A stretch of 64,000 bases of DNA from an uncultured Acetatifactor sp. (lineage in GTDB: Bacteria; Bacillota; Clostridia; Lachnospirales; Lachnospiraceae), in assembly GCA_910583845.1 (NCBI GenBank), contig CAJUAB010000003.1:35888-99887 (forward strand). The letters run 5' to 3'. How positions within the stretch are numbered: the first letter of the stretch is position 1; the number at the start of each line of letters is the position of its first letter. Under the pieces are notes generated by a model, which saw only the letters and a list, made by a program, of their open reading frames with translations, was not told the origin of the DNA and searched no databases. A program made the position numbers and the translations under genes. Shown here piece by piece: positions 1 through 8,015 of the stretch.

Positions 1-97
1 GGTATACAGATTTGAAAAAGAAACCATGGAGCAGTATTCTTTCGGAGAGGATATACCGGTTGGAATCTATGAAGATTTTTCTGTAAAGATACAATAA
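1..97 (+). CDS. C-terminal end of an unidentified protein (truncated by window start)
   Basis: A frame opening at base 2 runs without a stop to TAA at 95-97 and encodes about 31 residues ending in EDFSVKIQ. The residue mix (aromatic, acidic, alternating hydrophobic) looks like a genuine beta-rich protein tail, but it is too short to assign to a family. No ribosome binding site or start is visible, so the gene must begin upstream of the window. Its reality rests only on the open frame and on the hairpins that follow it. Confidence 0.45.
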   Translation, partial: VYRFEKETMEQYSFGEDIPVGIYEDFSVKIQ

Positions 98-332
98 GGT
101 ACAGAAGCAAGGCAAGATGACCGGTAAAAGCGTTCGGGAATACTCACGGCATGGATAACCGTCCTATCGTCCGGATATGACGGTTATCCATAAAATACGA
201 TCAGCTGTTTCACTGATCTGCCTGGCAGGGACTGATCGTGGCCGCTGATGTTCCAGACATTTCCCTTCTTCGGCGGTGCCGGTCAGAACCGGTGAGACGT
301 CAGGCTCGCGCAGGCCTGACGTCGGAACAGAT
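98..332. other. Non-coding stretch with three inverted repeats
   Basis: No convincing gene is seen. A 13-bp perfect inverted repeat lies at 151-163/179-191 with a 15-nt loop. An 8-bp one lies at 197-204/232-239, and a 10-bp GACGTCAGGC/GCCTGACGTC pair at 296-305/314-323. The last sits just beyond the stop of the minus-strand lipoprotein gene and the first just beyond the plus-strand partial gene, so both are well placed to act as transcript-end hairpins. Neither is followed by a clear T-run, so terminator function is inferred. Confidence 0.5.
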
Positions 333-743
333 TTATTTGCAGATCACCGGCTGGTCCAGGTATTCCGTCTTGATCACAATATAGGGATACGAGGGCGTCC
401 TGTTTCCCTTCTCGGCCACGTCCGGTCCCAGCAGGGTAGTCTGGACATAGACCGCCTCCTCGGTGAGATAGAGTTCATCCACGGTGATACTGTAGCCTCC
501 GGTTTCCTGCTGTCCATAACCCACGCATATGTACAGGTTTTCATTGTCGGAGTAGGTCATCTTGAACGCCTCCGCCTTTCGCTCCTCAATCATGGTGGCC
601 AGCTCCCCAGGCACCAGCTCTTCCCCCAGTATGGTAAAATCCAGATCCCGGAGTTTCACCTCCTCCGTGCTCATCAGACTGCATCCGCACAGGCCAAGCA
701 GCGTCCCCAGACACAACAGCCATACCAAAATTCTCTTTCCCAT
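333..743 (-). CDS. PrcB-like lipoprotein
   Basis: A 136-residue predicted lipoprotein. The N-terminus has a short basic start (MGKR), a hydrophobic core and a lipobox LGLCGC, with the lipidated Cys at residue 21. The rest resembles the PrcB C-terminal domain family: a region around residues 75-125 with GYGQQETGGYSI, then a TxLLGPD-type segment and a final SYPYIVIKT strand. PrcB-domain proteins are small exported proteins first named from a protease complex; the role of most single-domain versions is unknown. It would sit on the outer face of the membrane. The gene is divergent from plsC. The ribosome binding site before the ATG at 743 is weak, but the signal sequence supports this start. Confidence 0.75.
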   Translation of the reverse strand: MGKRILVWLLCLGTLLGLCGCSLMSTEEVKLRDLDFTILGEELVPGELATMIEERKAEAFKMTYSDNENLYICVGYGQQETGGYSITVDELYLTEEAVYVQTTLLGPDVAEKGNRTPSYPYIVIKTEYLDQPVICK

Positions 744-776
744 CTTTTTTCATCCCGGTTGTTTTATTTTAACTTA

Positions 777-805
777 TGTACACATATGCTAAAATATGCT
801 ATACT
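777..805 (+). promoter_or_regulatory. Candidate sigma-A promoter for plsC
   Basis: TGTACA at 777-782 and TATACT at 800-805 with a 17-bp spacer, in the gap between the divergent lipoprotein and acyltransferase genes, about 45 bp before the plsC start. The -10 is good and the -35 matches four of six consensus positions. Confidence 0.45.
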
Positions 806-852
806 GGGATGAAATACATGGCATTATACGCTTGCGATTACCGGGAGGACTT

Positions 853-1611
853 ATGATTAGACTGATACTTGTGTTACTGTTTGTTCTTTTGTTTCTCATT
901 TTGTCAACGCCCCTGATGCTGATCGAATGGGGAATCGGCAAATTCAACCGTCCCCTCAAGGACAGAAGCTCCCTCGCCATCGTCAACTGGGCTTTCCGCT
1001 GGGTAATCCGTTTATCCGGCGTCAAGGTTATCGTCAAGGGCGAGGAAAATGTGCCCCGGGACAAGGCCGTGCTGTATGTGGGCAACCACCGCAGCTATTA
1101 TGATATCATCCTGACCTATGTGAGAGTCCCCCGGCCCACCGGCTATGTGGCCAAAAGAGAAATGCTGCGGTATCCTCTGCTCAACGTGTGGATGCATTTT
1201 CTCCACTGCCTGTTTCTGGACCGCAGCGATTTGAAAAAAGGCCTGAAAACCATACTGGAAGGTGTGGAGAAGGTGAAGTCCGGCATCTCCATCTGCATTT
1301 TTCCGGAGGGGACCCGCAATGATACGGACCAGGATTTCCTGCCCTTCCACGAGGGGAGTTTCAAAATAGCCGAAAAGGCCAAGGCTCCTGTTCTGCCCAT
1401 CGCGCTGGCGGGCACCAATGCCATATTTGAGGATCATCTGCCCCGGATTCAGAGGCAGACTGTCATCATCGAATATTGCAAGCCCGTGGACATTCAGGCT
1501 CTGGACAAGGATACCCGCAGGAATTTAAGCGGCTATGTACAGGGCATCATCGCGGAAGCCTATCACCGCAATCTGCGGGAGCTGGAGGAATTGAAAAGGG
1601 CGGATGTCTGA
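853..1611 (+). CDS. plsC: 1-acyl-sn-glycerol-3-phosphate acyltransferase (PlsC family)
   Basis: A 252-residue PlsC-type enzyme that transfers an acyl group to lysophosphatidic acid in phospholipid synthesis at the membrane. The family motifs are present: NHRSYYD (the HX4D catalytic motif, near residue 78), the FPEGTR glycerol-phosphate binding motif near residue 153, and a downstream PVLPIALAGT segment. One N-terminal hydrophobic segment (residues 2-22) should anchor it. The ATG at 853 is chosen because GGGAGGA lies 5-11 bases upstream; an earlier in-frame ATG at 796 has no ribosome binding site. It is an apparently single gene closed by a strong hairpin. Confidence 0.9.
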   Translation: MIRLILVLLFVLLFLILSTPLMLIEWGIGKFNRPLKDRSSLAIVNWAFRWVIRLSGVKVIVKGEENVPRDKAVLYVGNHRSYYDIILTYVRVPRPTGYVAKREMLRYPLLNVWMHFLHCLFLDRSDLKKGLKTILEGVEKVKSGISICIFPEGTRNDTDQDFLPFHEGSFKIAEKAKAPVLPIALAGTNAIFEDHLPRIQRQTVIIEYCKPVDIQALDKDTRRNLSGYVQGIIAEAYHRNLRELEELKRADV

Positions 1612-1650
1612 AACCGAAAACGGTTTGCCCGCGGCCGTTTCAGACATCCG
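1601..1650. terminator. Hairpin between convergent plsC and rhaD
   Basis: A perfect 14-bp inverted repeat (1601-1614 with 1637-1650, 22-nt loop) overlaps the plsC stop codon and lies just downstream of rhaD on the other strand. There is no adjacent T-run, so this is a strong hairpin of probable bidirectional terminator function rather than a classical intrinsic terminator. Confidence 0.55.
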
Positions 1651-1664
1651 CCGTAGATGACGCG

Positions 1665-2495
1665 TTACTCTTTTTCATACAGGAATTTCTCCGGCAGCGT
1701 AACATGAAAATCCACTGCCAGATCCCGGAAATTCCGGGCCGTGATGGTCTGAAGTTTCCGGGGACACATGGACAGCTGCTTCACCAGAATCTCAGCCGCT
1801 TTCTCCACCGTGTGCATCAGGCCAAAGGTCAGGTCAAAATCCTCTCCGGAGGCAAACATGCCATGATGCGCCCAGATCGCCACATCATACTGCTTCATCA
1901 GTTCACTGGTAGCCACCGCAATGTCCCTGCCGCCGGGGACCATCCAGCCCACCACGCCTACGCCGTCGGGAAATACCACGGGGCACTCCGTGGCCATCTC
2001 CCACAATTCCCTGGTAAAAATCTCGTCCTTCAGGGGGAGAACAAAGGTCAGGGCGATCACATTGGTGGTGTGAGCGTGGTAGATCACGCGATGCTTTCCC
2101 CCGCTGGCCAGCATTTTCACCTCATGGTTCATCAGGTGGCTGGGTAATTCGCTGGTGGGCTTCCCACCGTTTACCAGCCCCCAGCAGATCCTGTATCTTT
2201 CCCCTTTTTCATCCAGCTCCACTATGGCGATGGAATCTTCCGGGTCCAGAATTACATTGCGGAAATATTTTCCGCTGCCGGTGACCAGAAAGTACTGCCC
2301 CGCCAGATTCGGCACACTGGTTCCGATTTCCCGCCACTCTCCGTCCGTCCTCAGTTCCTCTTTTACCGACTCCGTCTCCTCCGGCTTCATGCGGTAAGAC
2401 AGATTCCCGCCGTTCCTCTCATGCCAGCCCTGTTCCCAGCCGTCATTACACATTCTGATAAATCCCTGCACAAATTTTGCGTCCAGCACCTTCAT
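1665..2495 (-). CDS. rhaD: L-rhamnulose-1-phosphate aldolase
   Basis: A 276-residue class II aldolase of the RhaD/FucA family. It splits L-rhamnulose 1-phosphate into dihydroxyacetone phosphate and L-lactaldehyde, the last step of the rhamnose pathway. The metal-site region reads VIYHAHTTNVIAL (two zinc-ligand His, about residues 142-144), and another His occurs in IWAHHGMF near residue 213. The opening GWEQGWHERNGGNLSYR is typical of RhaD. Length fits E. coli RhaD (about 274). It follows rhaA by 59 bp in the same direction and should be its operon partner. Confidence 0.93.
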   Translation of the reverse strand: MKVLDAKFVQGFIRMCNDGWEQGWHERNGGNLSYRMKPEETESVKEELRTDGEWREIGTSVPNLAGQYFLVTGSGKYFRNVILDPEDSIAIVELDEKGERYRICWGLVNGGKPTSELPSHLMNHEVKMLASGGKHRVIYHAHTTNVIALTFVLPLKDEIFTRELWEMATECPVVFPDGVGVVGWMVPGGRDIAVATSELMKQYDVAIWAHHGMFASGEDFDLTFGLMHTVEKAAEILVKQLSMCPRKLQTITARNFRDLAVDFHVTLPEKFLYEKE

Positions 2496-2554
2496 TTTCG
2501 TATATTCCCTTTCTGCTCAACCGCGGTTGCGTTTCAGAACTGTCTCAAGTCCTG

Positions 2555-3811
2555 TCACCTTCTGCGCAATACCTCTTCCTCATACTTTTGCACTTCCCCG
2601 AAAAGTTCAAAATCCCCTGCCACATGGCTCTGCTCGCAGTAGTGATTCCACACATCTCCGAAGGGCAGCATCTTTATGGCTTCCTGCATGGACATCAGTT
2701 CCGTGAAGCGGCACTCGTCCTGCAATTCTGCCAGCGCCTTATTGGGCGTACAGAGGGCCGTCATCAGCGCTTTCTGCATGCTTCTCATGCCCACCGCCCA
2801 CGCGGAGATCCGATTGATGCTGGCATCAAAGTAATCCAGGGCAATGTACACCCGCTCCAGGGCGTCACAGCGCACAATCTCTTTGGCAATCTCCCTGGTC
2901 TCGTCATCCAGAAGCAATACATGGTCGGAATCCCATCTCACCCCTCTGGTCACATGGAGGGCGATCTCCGGATAGAAGCAGAGCATGGCCGGAATCTTGT
3001 CCGAAACCACCTCTGTAGGATGGTAGTGTCCGTTGTCCATCAGAGGCAGGCAGCCCTCATGAGTGGCGGCAAAGGACAGTGTGAACTCCGCCGACCCCGC
3101 CGTGTAGGACTCCACACCGATGCCAAACACCTTGGACTCCACACAGGGCTTTACCTTGTCCCTGTCAAAGGGCTCCGCCAGAATGGCCTCCAGGGATTCC
3201 TTATAGCGCATCCGGGGCCCCATGCGGTCCGCGGGCACATCCTTGAAGCCGTCGCCGGTCCAGATGTTCATGACACAGGGAATGCCTGTCTCCTCCGCGA
3301 AATATTGTGAAATGCGGATACACGCCTTTCCGTGCTCGATCCAGAACCGGCGCACCTCCTGGTCCGGGCTGGACAGCGTCAGACCGTCCTTCACCATGGG
3401 ATGGGAAAAAAAGGTGGGATTGAAGTCCAGTCCCATGCCCCTCTCTCTGGCAAATTCCACCCACCCGGCAAAATGCCTGGGCTCCAGCTTGTCCCGGTCC
3501 GCAAACTCTCCGTCCTGAAAAATCGCGTAACACGCATGTATATTGATTTTCTTTTTGCCCGGAACAAGGGAGATGGCCTTGTCCATATCGGCCATCAATT
3601 CCCCGGGCGTCCTGGCCTTGCCCGGATAGTCCCCCGTGGTCTGGATTCCTCCCGTCAGAGGCCCGTCGTGGTCAAATCCGATCACATCGTCCCCCTGCCA
3701 GCAATGCATGGACACCGGAATCCGCCCCAGCGTCTCAAGCGCCGCGTCCGTATCCACCCCCACAGCGGCAAACATTTCCTTTGCGGATGCATATCTCTCT
3801 GCTGTTGTCAT
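2555..3811 (-). CDS. rhaA: L-rhamnose isomerase
   Basis: A 418-residue enzyme converting L-rhamnose to L-rhamnulose. The N-terminal MHCWQGDDVIGF and the internal INIHACYAIF, SHPMVKDGLTLSSPD and FGIGVESYTAGSAEF are characteristic of RhaA, a metal-dependent TIM-barrel isomerase; Asp/His/Glu metal ligands lie in these blocks. Length matches the family (about 419). The ATG at 3811 is preferred because AGGAGGG precedes it; the open frame extends 43 codons further upstream, but those read into the flanking repeat element. It lies between rhaB and rhaD. A 172-bp palindromic element fills most of the 252-bp gap from rhaB. Confidence 0.95.
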   Translation of the reverse strand: MTTAERYASAKEMFAAVGVDTDAALETLGRIPVSMHCWQGDDVIGFDHDGPLTGGIQTTGDYPGKARTPGELMADMDKAISLVPGKKKINIHACYAIFQDGEFADRDKLEPRHFAGWVEFARERGMGLDFNPTFFSHPMVKDGLTLSSPDQEVRRFWIEHGKACIRISQYFAEETGIPCVMNIWTGDGFKDVPADRMGPRMRYKESLEAILAEPFDRDKVKPCVESKVFGIGVESYTAGSAEFTLSFAATHEGCLPLMDNGHYHPTEVVSDKIPAMLCFYPEIALHVTRGVRWDSDHVLLLDDETREIAKEIVRCDALERVYIALDYFDASINRISAWAVGMRSMQKALMTALCTPNKALAELQDECRFTELMSMQEAIKMLPFGDVWNHYCEQSHVAGDFELFGEVQKYEEEVLRRR

Positions 3812-3851
3812 ACTTTTTCCCTCCTGACTGAACTTCTGTCTCTGCGTCCTG

Positions 3852-4023
3852 GAGCGTGTTTGAAAAATGCTTTCCGTCAGATGTGCGTCACAATTTGTGG
3901 GAGATTTGGGCCAAATGATGCCGCATAGTGGGCTATGCAACCTGAATTTGGCTCAAATATCACGCAAATGTGGGGACGCGGTTTACCGCGACAGATGGCG
4001 GGAATGATTTTTCAAACACGCTC
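3852..4023. repeat. MITE-like element with 17-bp terminal inverted repeats
   Basis: The 17-bp end GAGCGTGTTTGAAAAAT (3852-3868) is repeated as its exact reverse complement at 4007-4023. The interior is also imperfectly palindromic, so the whole 172 bp could fold into one long hairpin. No transposase is encoded. A diverged copy sharing the left end and centre lies at 45621-45734, and short palindromes with the same core lie at 7967-7989 and 48605-48625. It sits inside the rhamnose operon. A target-site duplication is not obvious. Confidence 0.75.
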
Positions 4024-4063
4024 TGGCCAGAGACGGTTCTGTATTTACCTTTATACCGGACAC

Positions 4064-5470
4064 TTACCGGGGCCTGTACTCCTGTATGGAAAAGGATTCA
4101 TATACGCACTGCCTGGCCTGGGCCAGACCGGCAAGTTCCCCTGCGCTGATCATCTGGGACATGATATTTCCGATGGCCGTGGCCTCGGTGGGACCCGCGT
4201 ACACGGTCTTTCCCGTGGCATTGGCCGTCAGCTGGTTCAGGTAAGCGGCGCCTGCTCCCCCTCCTATGATGGAGACAGCGCCATACTTTTTCGCCGTGAT
4301 GGCCTCGATCTCCCTCACGGTTTCGCCGTAGCAGTCCGCCAGGCTCTGATAGACCACACAGGCCAGCTCCCCGGTGGTCCGCGGAATTTTCTGGCCCGTG
4401 CGCCCGCAGTAATCCCTGATTTCCTCCGTCATGTTTCCGGGAGCCAGAAAGCAGGCGTCATTGACCTTCACCCGCGAAGGGAAGTCCCCCGCCGCCATGG
4501 CCATATCGCAGAGCTGCGCAAAGGAAACGGAGTCCCCCAGCTCATGCCGTATGGATTGAATCATCCACAGCCCCATGATGTTTTTCAGATAGCGGAAACG
4601 GTAATCATATCCTCCCTCATTGGTAAAATTGGCCTCTCTGCTCCCGGCGCTGCAGTCCGCCGCCGGCAGCTCCACCCCCATCAGGGACCAGGTGCCCGAA
4701 CTGATATACAGGGCATCCCCCTGGGCCCTGGGCACAGCCATCACCGCGGAAGCCGTGTCATGACTGCCGCAAAGCGCCACCTTACAGGTAAAGCCCACCT
4801 CTTTCGCAATGCGCTCCGTCAGATTTCCCACTTCTGTACCGGGCGTTTTCAGGGGCAGAAAGATCTCCTCCGGGTACCCCAGCAGACGGATCAGTTCCCG
4901 GTCCCACTGTTTCGTCACCGGGCTCACCAGCTGTGTGGAAGTGGCGTTGGTGTACTCCGAAACTTTGTTTCCCGTCAGCAGAAACTGAAAGTAATCAGGC
5001 AGCATCAGAAAAGTTTTTGCCGCCTCAAGCAGCCCAGGCCGTTTGATCTGATCCGCCATCAGCTGATAAATCGTGTTAAAGCGCTGTTTCTGAATACCCG
5101 TTCTGGCATAGAGTTCCTTCTCGGGAATCCGCTGATATACCCTCTCGTCCATACCCTGGGTTCTGTTGTCACGATATCCGTAAGTGCTGCCCAGCACCCG
5201 GTCCTCCTGATCCAGCAGCACATAGTCCACCGCCCAGGTGTCTATGGACATACTCTCCGGAATTTTATGAATCTGCGCGCATTTTTTCATTCCCTCCCTG
5301 ATCTGCGAGAACAGGTACTCCGTATCCCACACCAGACTGCCGCCCTCATCCTTCATTCCGTTCTCAAACCGCCAGACCTCTTCAAGATGCATCTTTCCGT
5401 CTTGGAGATATCCCAGCATATGTCTTCCGCTGGAAGCGCCGATATCCACGGCCAGATAATATCTGTACAT
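4064..5470 (-). CDS. rhaB: L-rhamnulokinase
   Basis: A 468-residue FGGY-family carbohydrate kinase that phosphorylates L-rhamnulose at O-1. The N-terminal YYLAVDIGASSGRHMLG is the phosphate-1 loop of the ASKHA fold with the SGR typical of RhaB. Also seen are MSIDTWAVDYVLLD, YRDNRTQGM, GSHDTASAVMAVP, YISSGTWSLMGVE and the C-terminal IIGGGAGAAYLNQLTAN adenosine-binding segment. The start at 5470 has AGGAGG 7 bases upstream. It is the first gene of the rha operon, divergent from the AraC regulator, which implies rhamnose-responsive control from the shared 201-bp region. Confidence 0.95.
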   Translation of the reverse strand: MYRYYLAVDIGASSGRHMLGYLQDGKMHLEEVWRFENGMKDEGGSLVWDTEYLFSQIREGMKKCAQIHKIPESMSIDTWAVDYVLLDQEDRVLGSTYGYRDNRTQGMDERVYQRIPEKELYARTGIQKQRFNTIYQLMADQIKRPGLLEAAKTFLMLPDYFQFLLTGNKVSEYTNATSTQLVSPVTKQWDRELIRLLGYPEEIFLPLKTPGTEVGNLTERIAKEVGFTCKVALCGSHDTASAVMAVPRAQGDALYISSGTWSLMGVELPAADCSAGSREANFTNEGGYDYRFRYLKNIMGLWMIQSIRHELGDSVSFAQLCDMAMAAGDFPSRVKVNDACFLAPGNMTEEIRDYCGRTGQKIPRTTGELACVVYQSLADCYGETVREIEAITAKKYGAVSIIGGGAGAAYLNQLTANATGKTVYAGPTEATAIGNIMSQMISAGELAGLAQARQCVYESFSIQEYRPR

Positions 5471-5557
5471 CTTCTTCCTCCTCTGATGCGTCCCCATGGC
5501 TGTGCTCCCCGCCCACTCCCCCATCACACGTACACAGCCATCCTGCGCAAAAAACAG

Positions 5558-5586
5558 TGGACTTTTCTTTGTTCTAAGGTTATCAT
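5558..5586 (+). promoter_or_regulatory. Candidate promoter for the AraC-type regulator
   Basis: TGGACT at 5558-5563 and TATCAT at 5581-5586 with a 17-bp spacer, about 85 bp upstream of the regulator start and inside the divergent rhaB/regulator region. Confidence 0.4.
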
Positions 5587-5604
5587 AATGAAAAAAGAGA
5601 CAAA

Positions 5605-5643
5605 AAATAAGGTCTCCGCTTTATAAAAACAGGGACCTTATTT
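5605..5643. promoter_or_regulatory. Operator-like inverted repeat in the rha divergent region
   Basis: AAATAAGGTC (5605-5614) and its exact reverse complement (5634-5643), with centres about 29 bp apart, in the leader of the regulator gene. The spacing suits a dimeric AraC-type protein binding two half-sites, or an RNA hairpin in the leader. The assignment is positional inference. Confidence 0.4.
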
Positions 5644-5671
5644 GCACTTTTACAAAGGAGGCAGGGATACC

Positions 5672-6646
5672 ATGAGGGATGAGCTGTTGCGTCATCTGAG
5701 AGAAATAACCCAGGAAGAGAGAGTACTTTTGCAGGGGCATGGCAGTATCCAGAAAGGAATTTACACCTCCGGCAAGGACTTTGTAGTTGACAACGCAAAG
5801 CTGCTGGAACGGGGACATCTGATAGAGCTGCGCCCCCACACCCGCTTTGCCCATTTTCCAAAACACAGGCACAACTATGTGGAACTGGTGTACATGTGCT
5901 GCGGCAGCACCACACATATCATCAATGACACGGAAAAGATCGTTCTGGGCGAAGGAGATCTGCTCTTTCTCAGCCAGTCCGCCTCCCAGGAAATTCTGCC
6001 TGCGGGCCGGGAAGATATCGCCGTCAACTTCATCATTCTGCCGGAATTCTTTGACCGCTCCCTGTCCATGATCGAGCGGGACAATGTGCTGCGCAGCTTC
6101 CTGGTCTCCACCCTGTCCAGTGGAAATCCCCAGATCCCCTATCTGCACTTCCGCACAAAGGACATCCTTCCCATACAGAATCTGATGGAGAACATGCTCT
6201 GGACGCTGATCGACAAAAAGCCGGGGACCAACACCATCAACCAGATTACCATGGGGCTGATCCTGATGAATCTTTCCCTTTTTGCCGACACCTCCTTAAG
6301 AAGCGGCGCAGGCAACTACGAGCAGGATCTGATCTTCCGCATTCTGAAGTATATTGAGACCCATTACAAGACCGGGACCCTGGCGGACATCTCCGCGCAG
6401 CTGCGGCTCCCCACCTACTGTGTCAGCCGCCTGCTGAAAAAATATACCAGCCACAATTTCAAGGAATTGCTGCAACAGCAAAAACTCCAGCAGGCCGTAT
6501 ATCTGTTGTCCCAGACCACGCTCTCCGTTGACGGCATCATAGAGGCCGTCGGCTACAGCAACAGCAGCTTCTTCTACCGGATTTTCCGGGAAAAATACGG
6601 ATGCTCGCCAAAGGAGTACCGCGCGGCCCATCCCCTGACCCCCTGA
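5672..6646 (+). CDS. AraC-family regulator, probably of rhamnose genes
   Basis: A 324-residue regulator. Residues about 60-140 form a cupin-like sensor domain (FAHFPKHRHNYVELVYMCCG, then GDLLFLSQ), and about 220-320 hold a double helix-turn-helix AraC domain (TLADISAQLRLPTYCVSRLL, then SVDGIIEAVGYSNSSFFYR and YGCSPKEYR). Placement divergent from rhaB suggests control of rhaBAD, as RhaS and RhaR do in enterobacteria, but orthology is not claimed. The ATG at 5672 is chosen for AAAGGAGG upstream. No rhamnose transporter is seen beside it, so uptake must be encoded elsewhere. Confidence 0.88.
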   Translation: MRDELLRHLREITQEERVLLQGHGSIQKGIYTSGKDFVVDNAKLLERGHLIELRPHTRFAHFPKHRHNYVELVYMCCGSTTHIINDTEKIVLGEGDLLFLSQSASQEILPAGREDIAVNFIILPEFFDRSLSMIERDNVLRSFLVSTLSSGNPQIPYLHFRTKDILPIQNLMENMLWTLIDKKPGTNTINQITMGLILMNLSLFADTSLRSGAGNYEQDLIFRILKYIETHYKTGTLADISAQLRLPTYCVSRLLKKYTSHNFKELLQQQKLQQAVYLLSQTTLSVDGIIEAVGYSNSSFFYRIFREKYGCSPKEYRAAHPLTP

Positions 6647-6717
6647 GAGGTAGTACTCCAGCCGGACAGAGTAGTCGTTTCGCAGACGCCAGATGTGTTT
6701 ACGGTCTCTTCCTTTTC

Positions 6718-7911
6718 TTATAGTTTACTGCCCTTGGTTCCCTTGGCCCCGCCCAGTTTTACCCCGGCCAGCACGTTAGTCTCAAAGGAGAAGGTCAGCT
6801 TCCCGTTCTCCCGGTGGCGCTTTAAGGCCAGCTGGATCATGCGCTCCAGCAGCTCCGTATACGGAAGGCCCACCGGTTCCCAGAGGTAGAAGGATAGAGA
6901 ACCGGGGATGGTATTGATCTCGTTTAAGTACACCTGATCCGTGTCCTGATCTATCATAAAGTCAATGCGGGCCACGCCGCTGCAGCCCAGGCATTGAAAG
7001 GCCCTCACTGCCATCTGCCGGATTTCCTCCCGGCGCTGGGCGGATATGTTGGCCGGTATGGCGCGGCTTAAGCTGGCCATGCCCTTGGAAGCTCCCTTGC
7101 TCTTGCCTCCGCCGATGTACTTGTCCTCATAGGTCAGAATTTCCTCCGCGTTCAGGGGTTCCTCACACTCGGAGGCCTCCGCCTCCAGTTCATCCCCCAG
7201 CACGGCGCAGTTGATTTCTTTCAGATGCTGAATGGCAGGCTCCACCAGCACTTTCTGAGAAAAGTTGAATGCCAGGCCCAGCGCTTCCTCCAGGTCTTCT
7301 CTGTGATCCGCCTTACTGATTCCCACGCTGGAGCCCAGATTGATGGGCTTGACAATGACCGGGTAAGGGAATCTGCCCTCTATACGGTCCAGCAGCTTCT
7401 CCACATCCTCAAAATCCGCCAGATTATAGCAGGCGCAAGGAAGAACCGGGATATCGTTGTCCTTGAACACCGCCTTCATCACATATTTATTCATACCCAC
7501 CGCAGAGGAAAGCACATCACAGCCCACGTAGGGAAGCCCCAGCGTCTGCAGGTATCCCTGTAGGGTGCCGTCCTCCACATTAGTGCCGTGTACAATGGGA
7601 AATACCACATCAATGCTGCCCAGCACATTGCTGCCCAGCTTCTTCATGGGATAGCGCACCATATTCACCTTGCCCTCCTCCGAAAGCAACAGAACCCGGG
7701 TGCTCTCCCGAAGCAGCAGCGGGATATCCTTATAGCGCTCGATATGGCCGATGTGCTCTCCCGTGTAGAACGCTCCCTCCTTGGTCATATAGAGAGGAAT
7801 AACCTCGTATTTCTCTTGATTGATGTACTCGCAGGCCTGCAAAGCGGAGATAATCGAGATCTCATGTTCCACACTTTTTCCGCCAAAAAGTACCGCTAAC
7901 TTGATTTTCAT
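6718..7911 (-). CDS. ddl: D-alanine--D-alanine ligase family protein
   Basis: A 397-residue ATP-grasp ligase joining D-alanine to D-alanine or a related D-amino acid for peptidoglycan precursors. Visible motifs: LAVLFGGKSVEHEISI at the N-terminus, FPIVHGTNVEDGTLQGYL, YPVIVKPINLGSSVGISKA in the ATP-binding region, and the C-terminal VARIDFMI and YLNEINTIPGSLSFYLWEP metal-binding motifs. It is longer than E. coli Ddl (about 306) because of inserts near residues 240-280, including an acidic ECEEPLNAEEI run. It differs clearly from the VanG ligase at 49541. The start at 7911 has AAGGAG upstream. It follows the murF-like gene, whose product acts next in the pathway. Confidence 0.87.
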   Translation of the reverse strand: MKIKLAVLFGGKSVEHEISIISALQACEYINQEKYEVIPLYMTKEGAFYTGEHIGHIERYKDIPLLLRESTRVLLLSEEGKVNMVRYPMKKLGSNVLGSIDVVFPIVHGTNVEDGTLQGYLQTLGLPYVGCDVLSSAVGMNKYVMKAVFKDNDIPVLPCACYNLADFEDVEKLLDRIEGRFPYPVIVKPINLGSSVGISKADHREDLEEALGLAFNFSQKVLVEPAIQHLKEINCAVLGDELEAEASECEEPLNAEEILTYEDKYIGGGKSKGASKGMASLSRAIPANISAQRREEIRQMAVRAFQCLGCSGVARIDFMIDQDTDQVYLNEINTIPGSLSFYLWEPVGLPYTELLERMIQLALKRHRENGKLTFSFETNVLAGVKLGGAKGTKGSKL

Positions 7912-7966
7912 AATACGCTCCTTATTATAACATTCTGACATTTCCGGCTGATGCTTTCAGGGCCTT

Positions 7967-7989
7967 GGAGCGTGTCTGAAACACGCTCC
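7967..7989. repeat. Short palindrome related to the MITE ends
   Basis: GGAGCGTGT and its exact complement flank a 5-nt loop in the 104-bp gap between the murF-like gene and ddl. The core matches the terminal repeat of the element at 3852-4023, so this may be a collapsed or solo end. It may act as a hairpin in the murF-ddl message. The six A residues on the 3' side do not make a terminator for the minus-strand genes. Confidence 0.6.
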
Positions 7990-8015
7990 AGAAAAAATGT
8001 CTGCCCGTAAAGTCT

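Noticed and set aside
98..332. A small RNA or riboswitch in the hairpin-rich gap
   Set aside because: The inverted repeats sit at transcript ends of flanking genes and no known riboswitch core was recognised, so only hairpins are reported.
3935..5626. A 563-codon plus-strand frame over rhaB and the MITE-like element
   Set aside because: It is antisense to rhaB for most of its length, crosses the repeat, and has no ribosome binding site or recognisable domain.
6718..7911. A second resistance ligase (D-Ser or D-Lac)
   Set aside because: It lacks the omega-loop wording seen in the VanG ligase, has no resistance partner genes and lies with a murF, so a Ddl-type role is the simpler reading.
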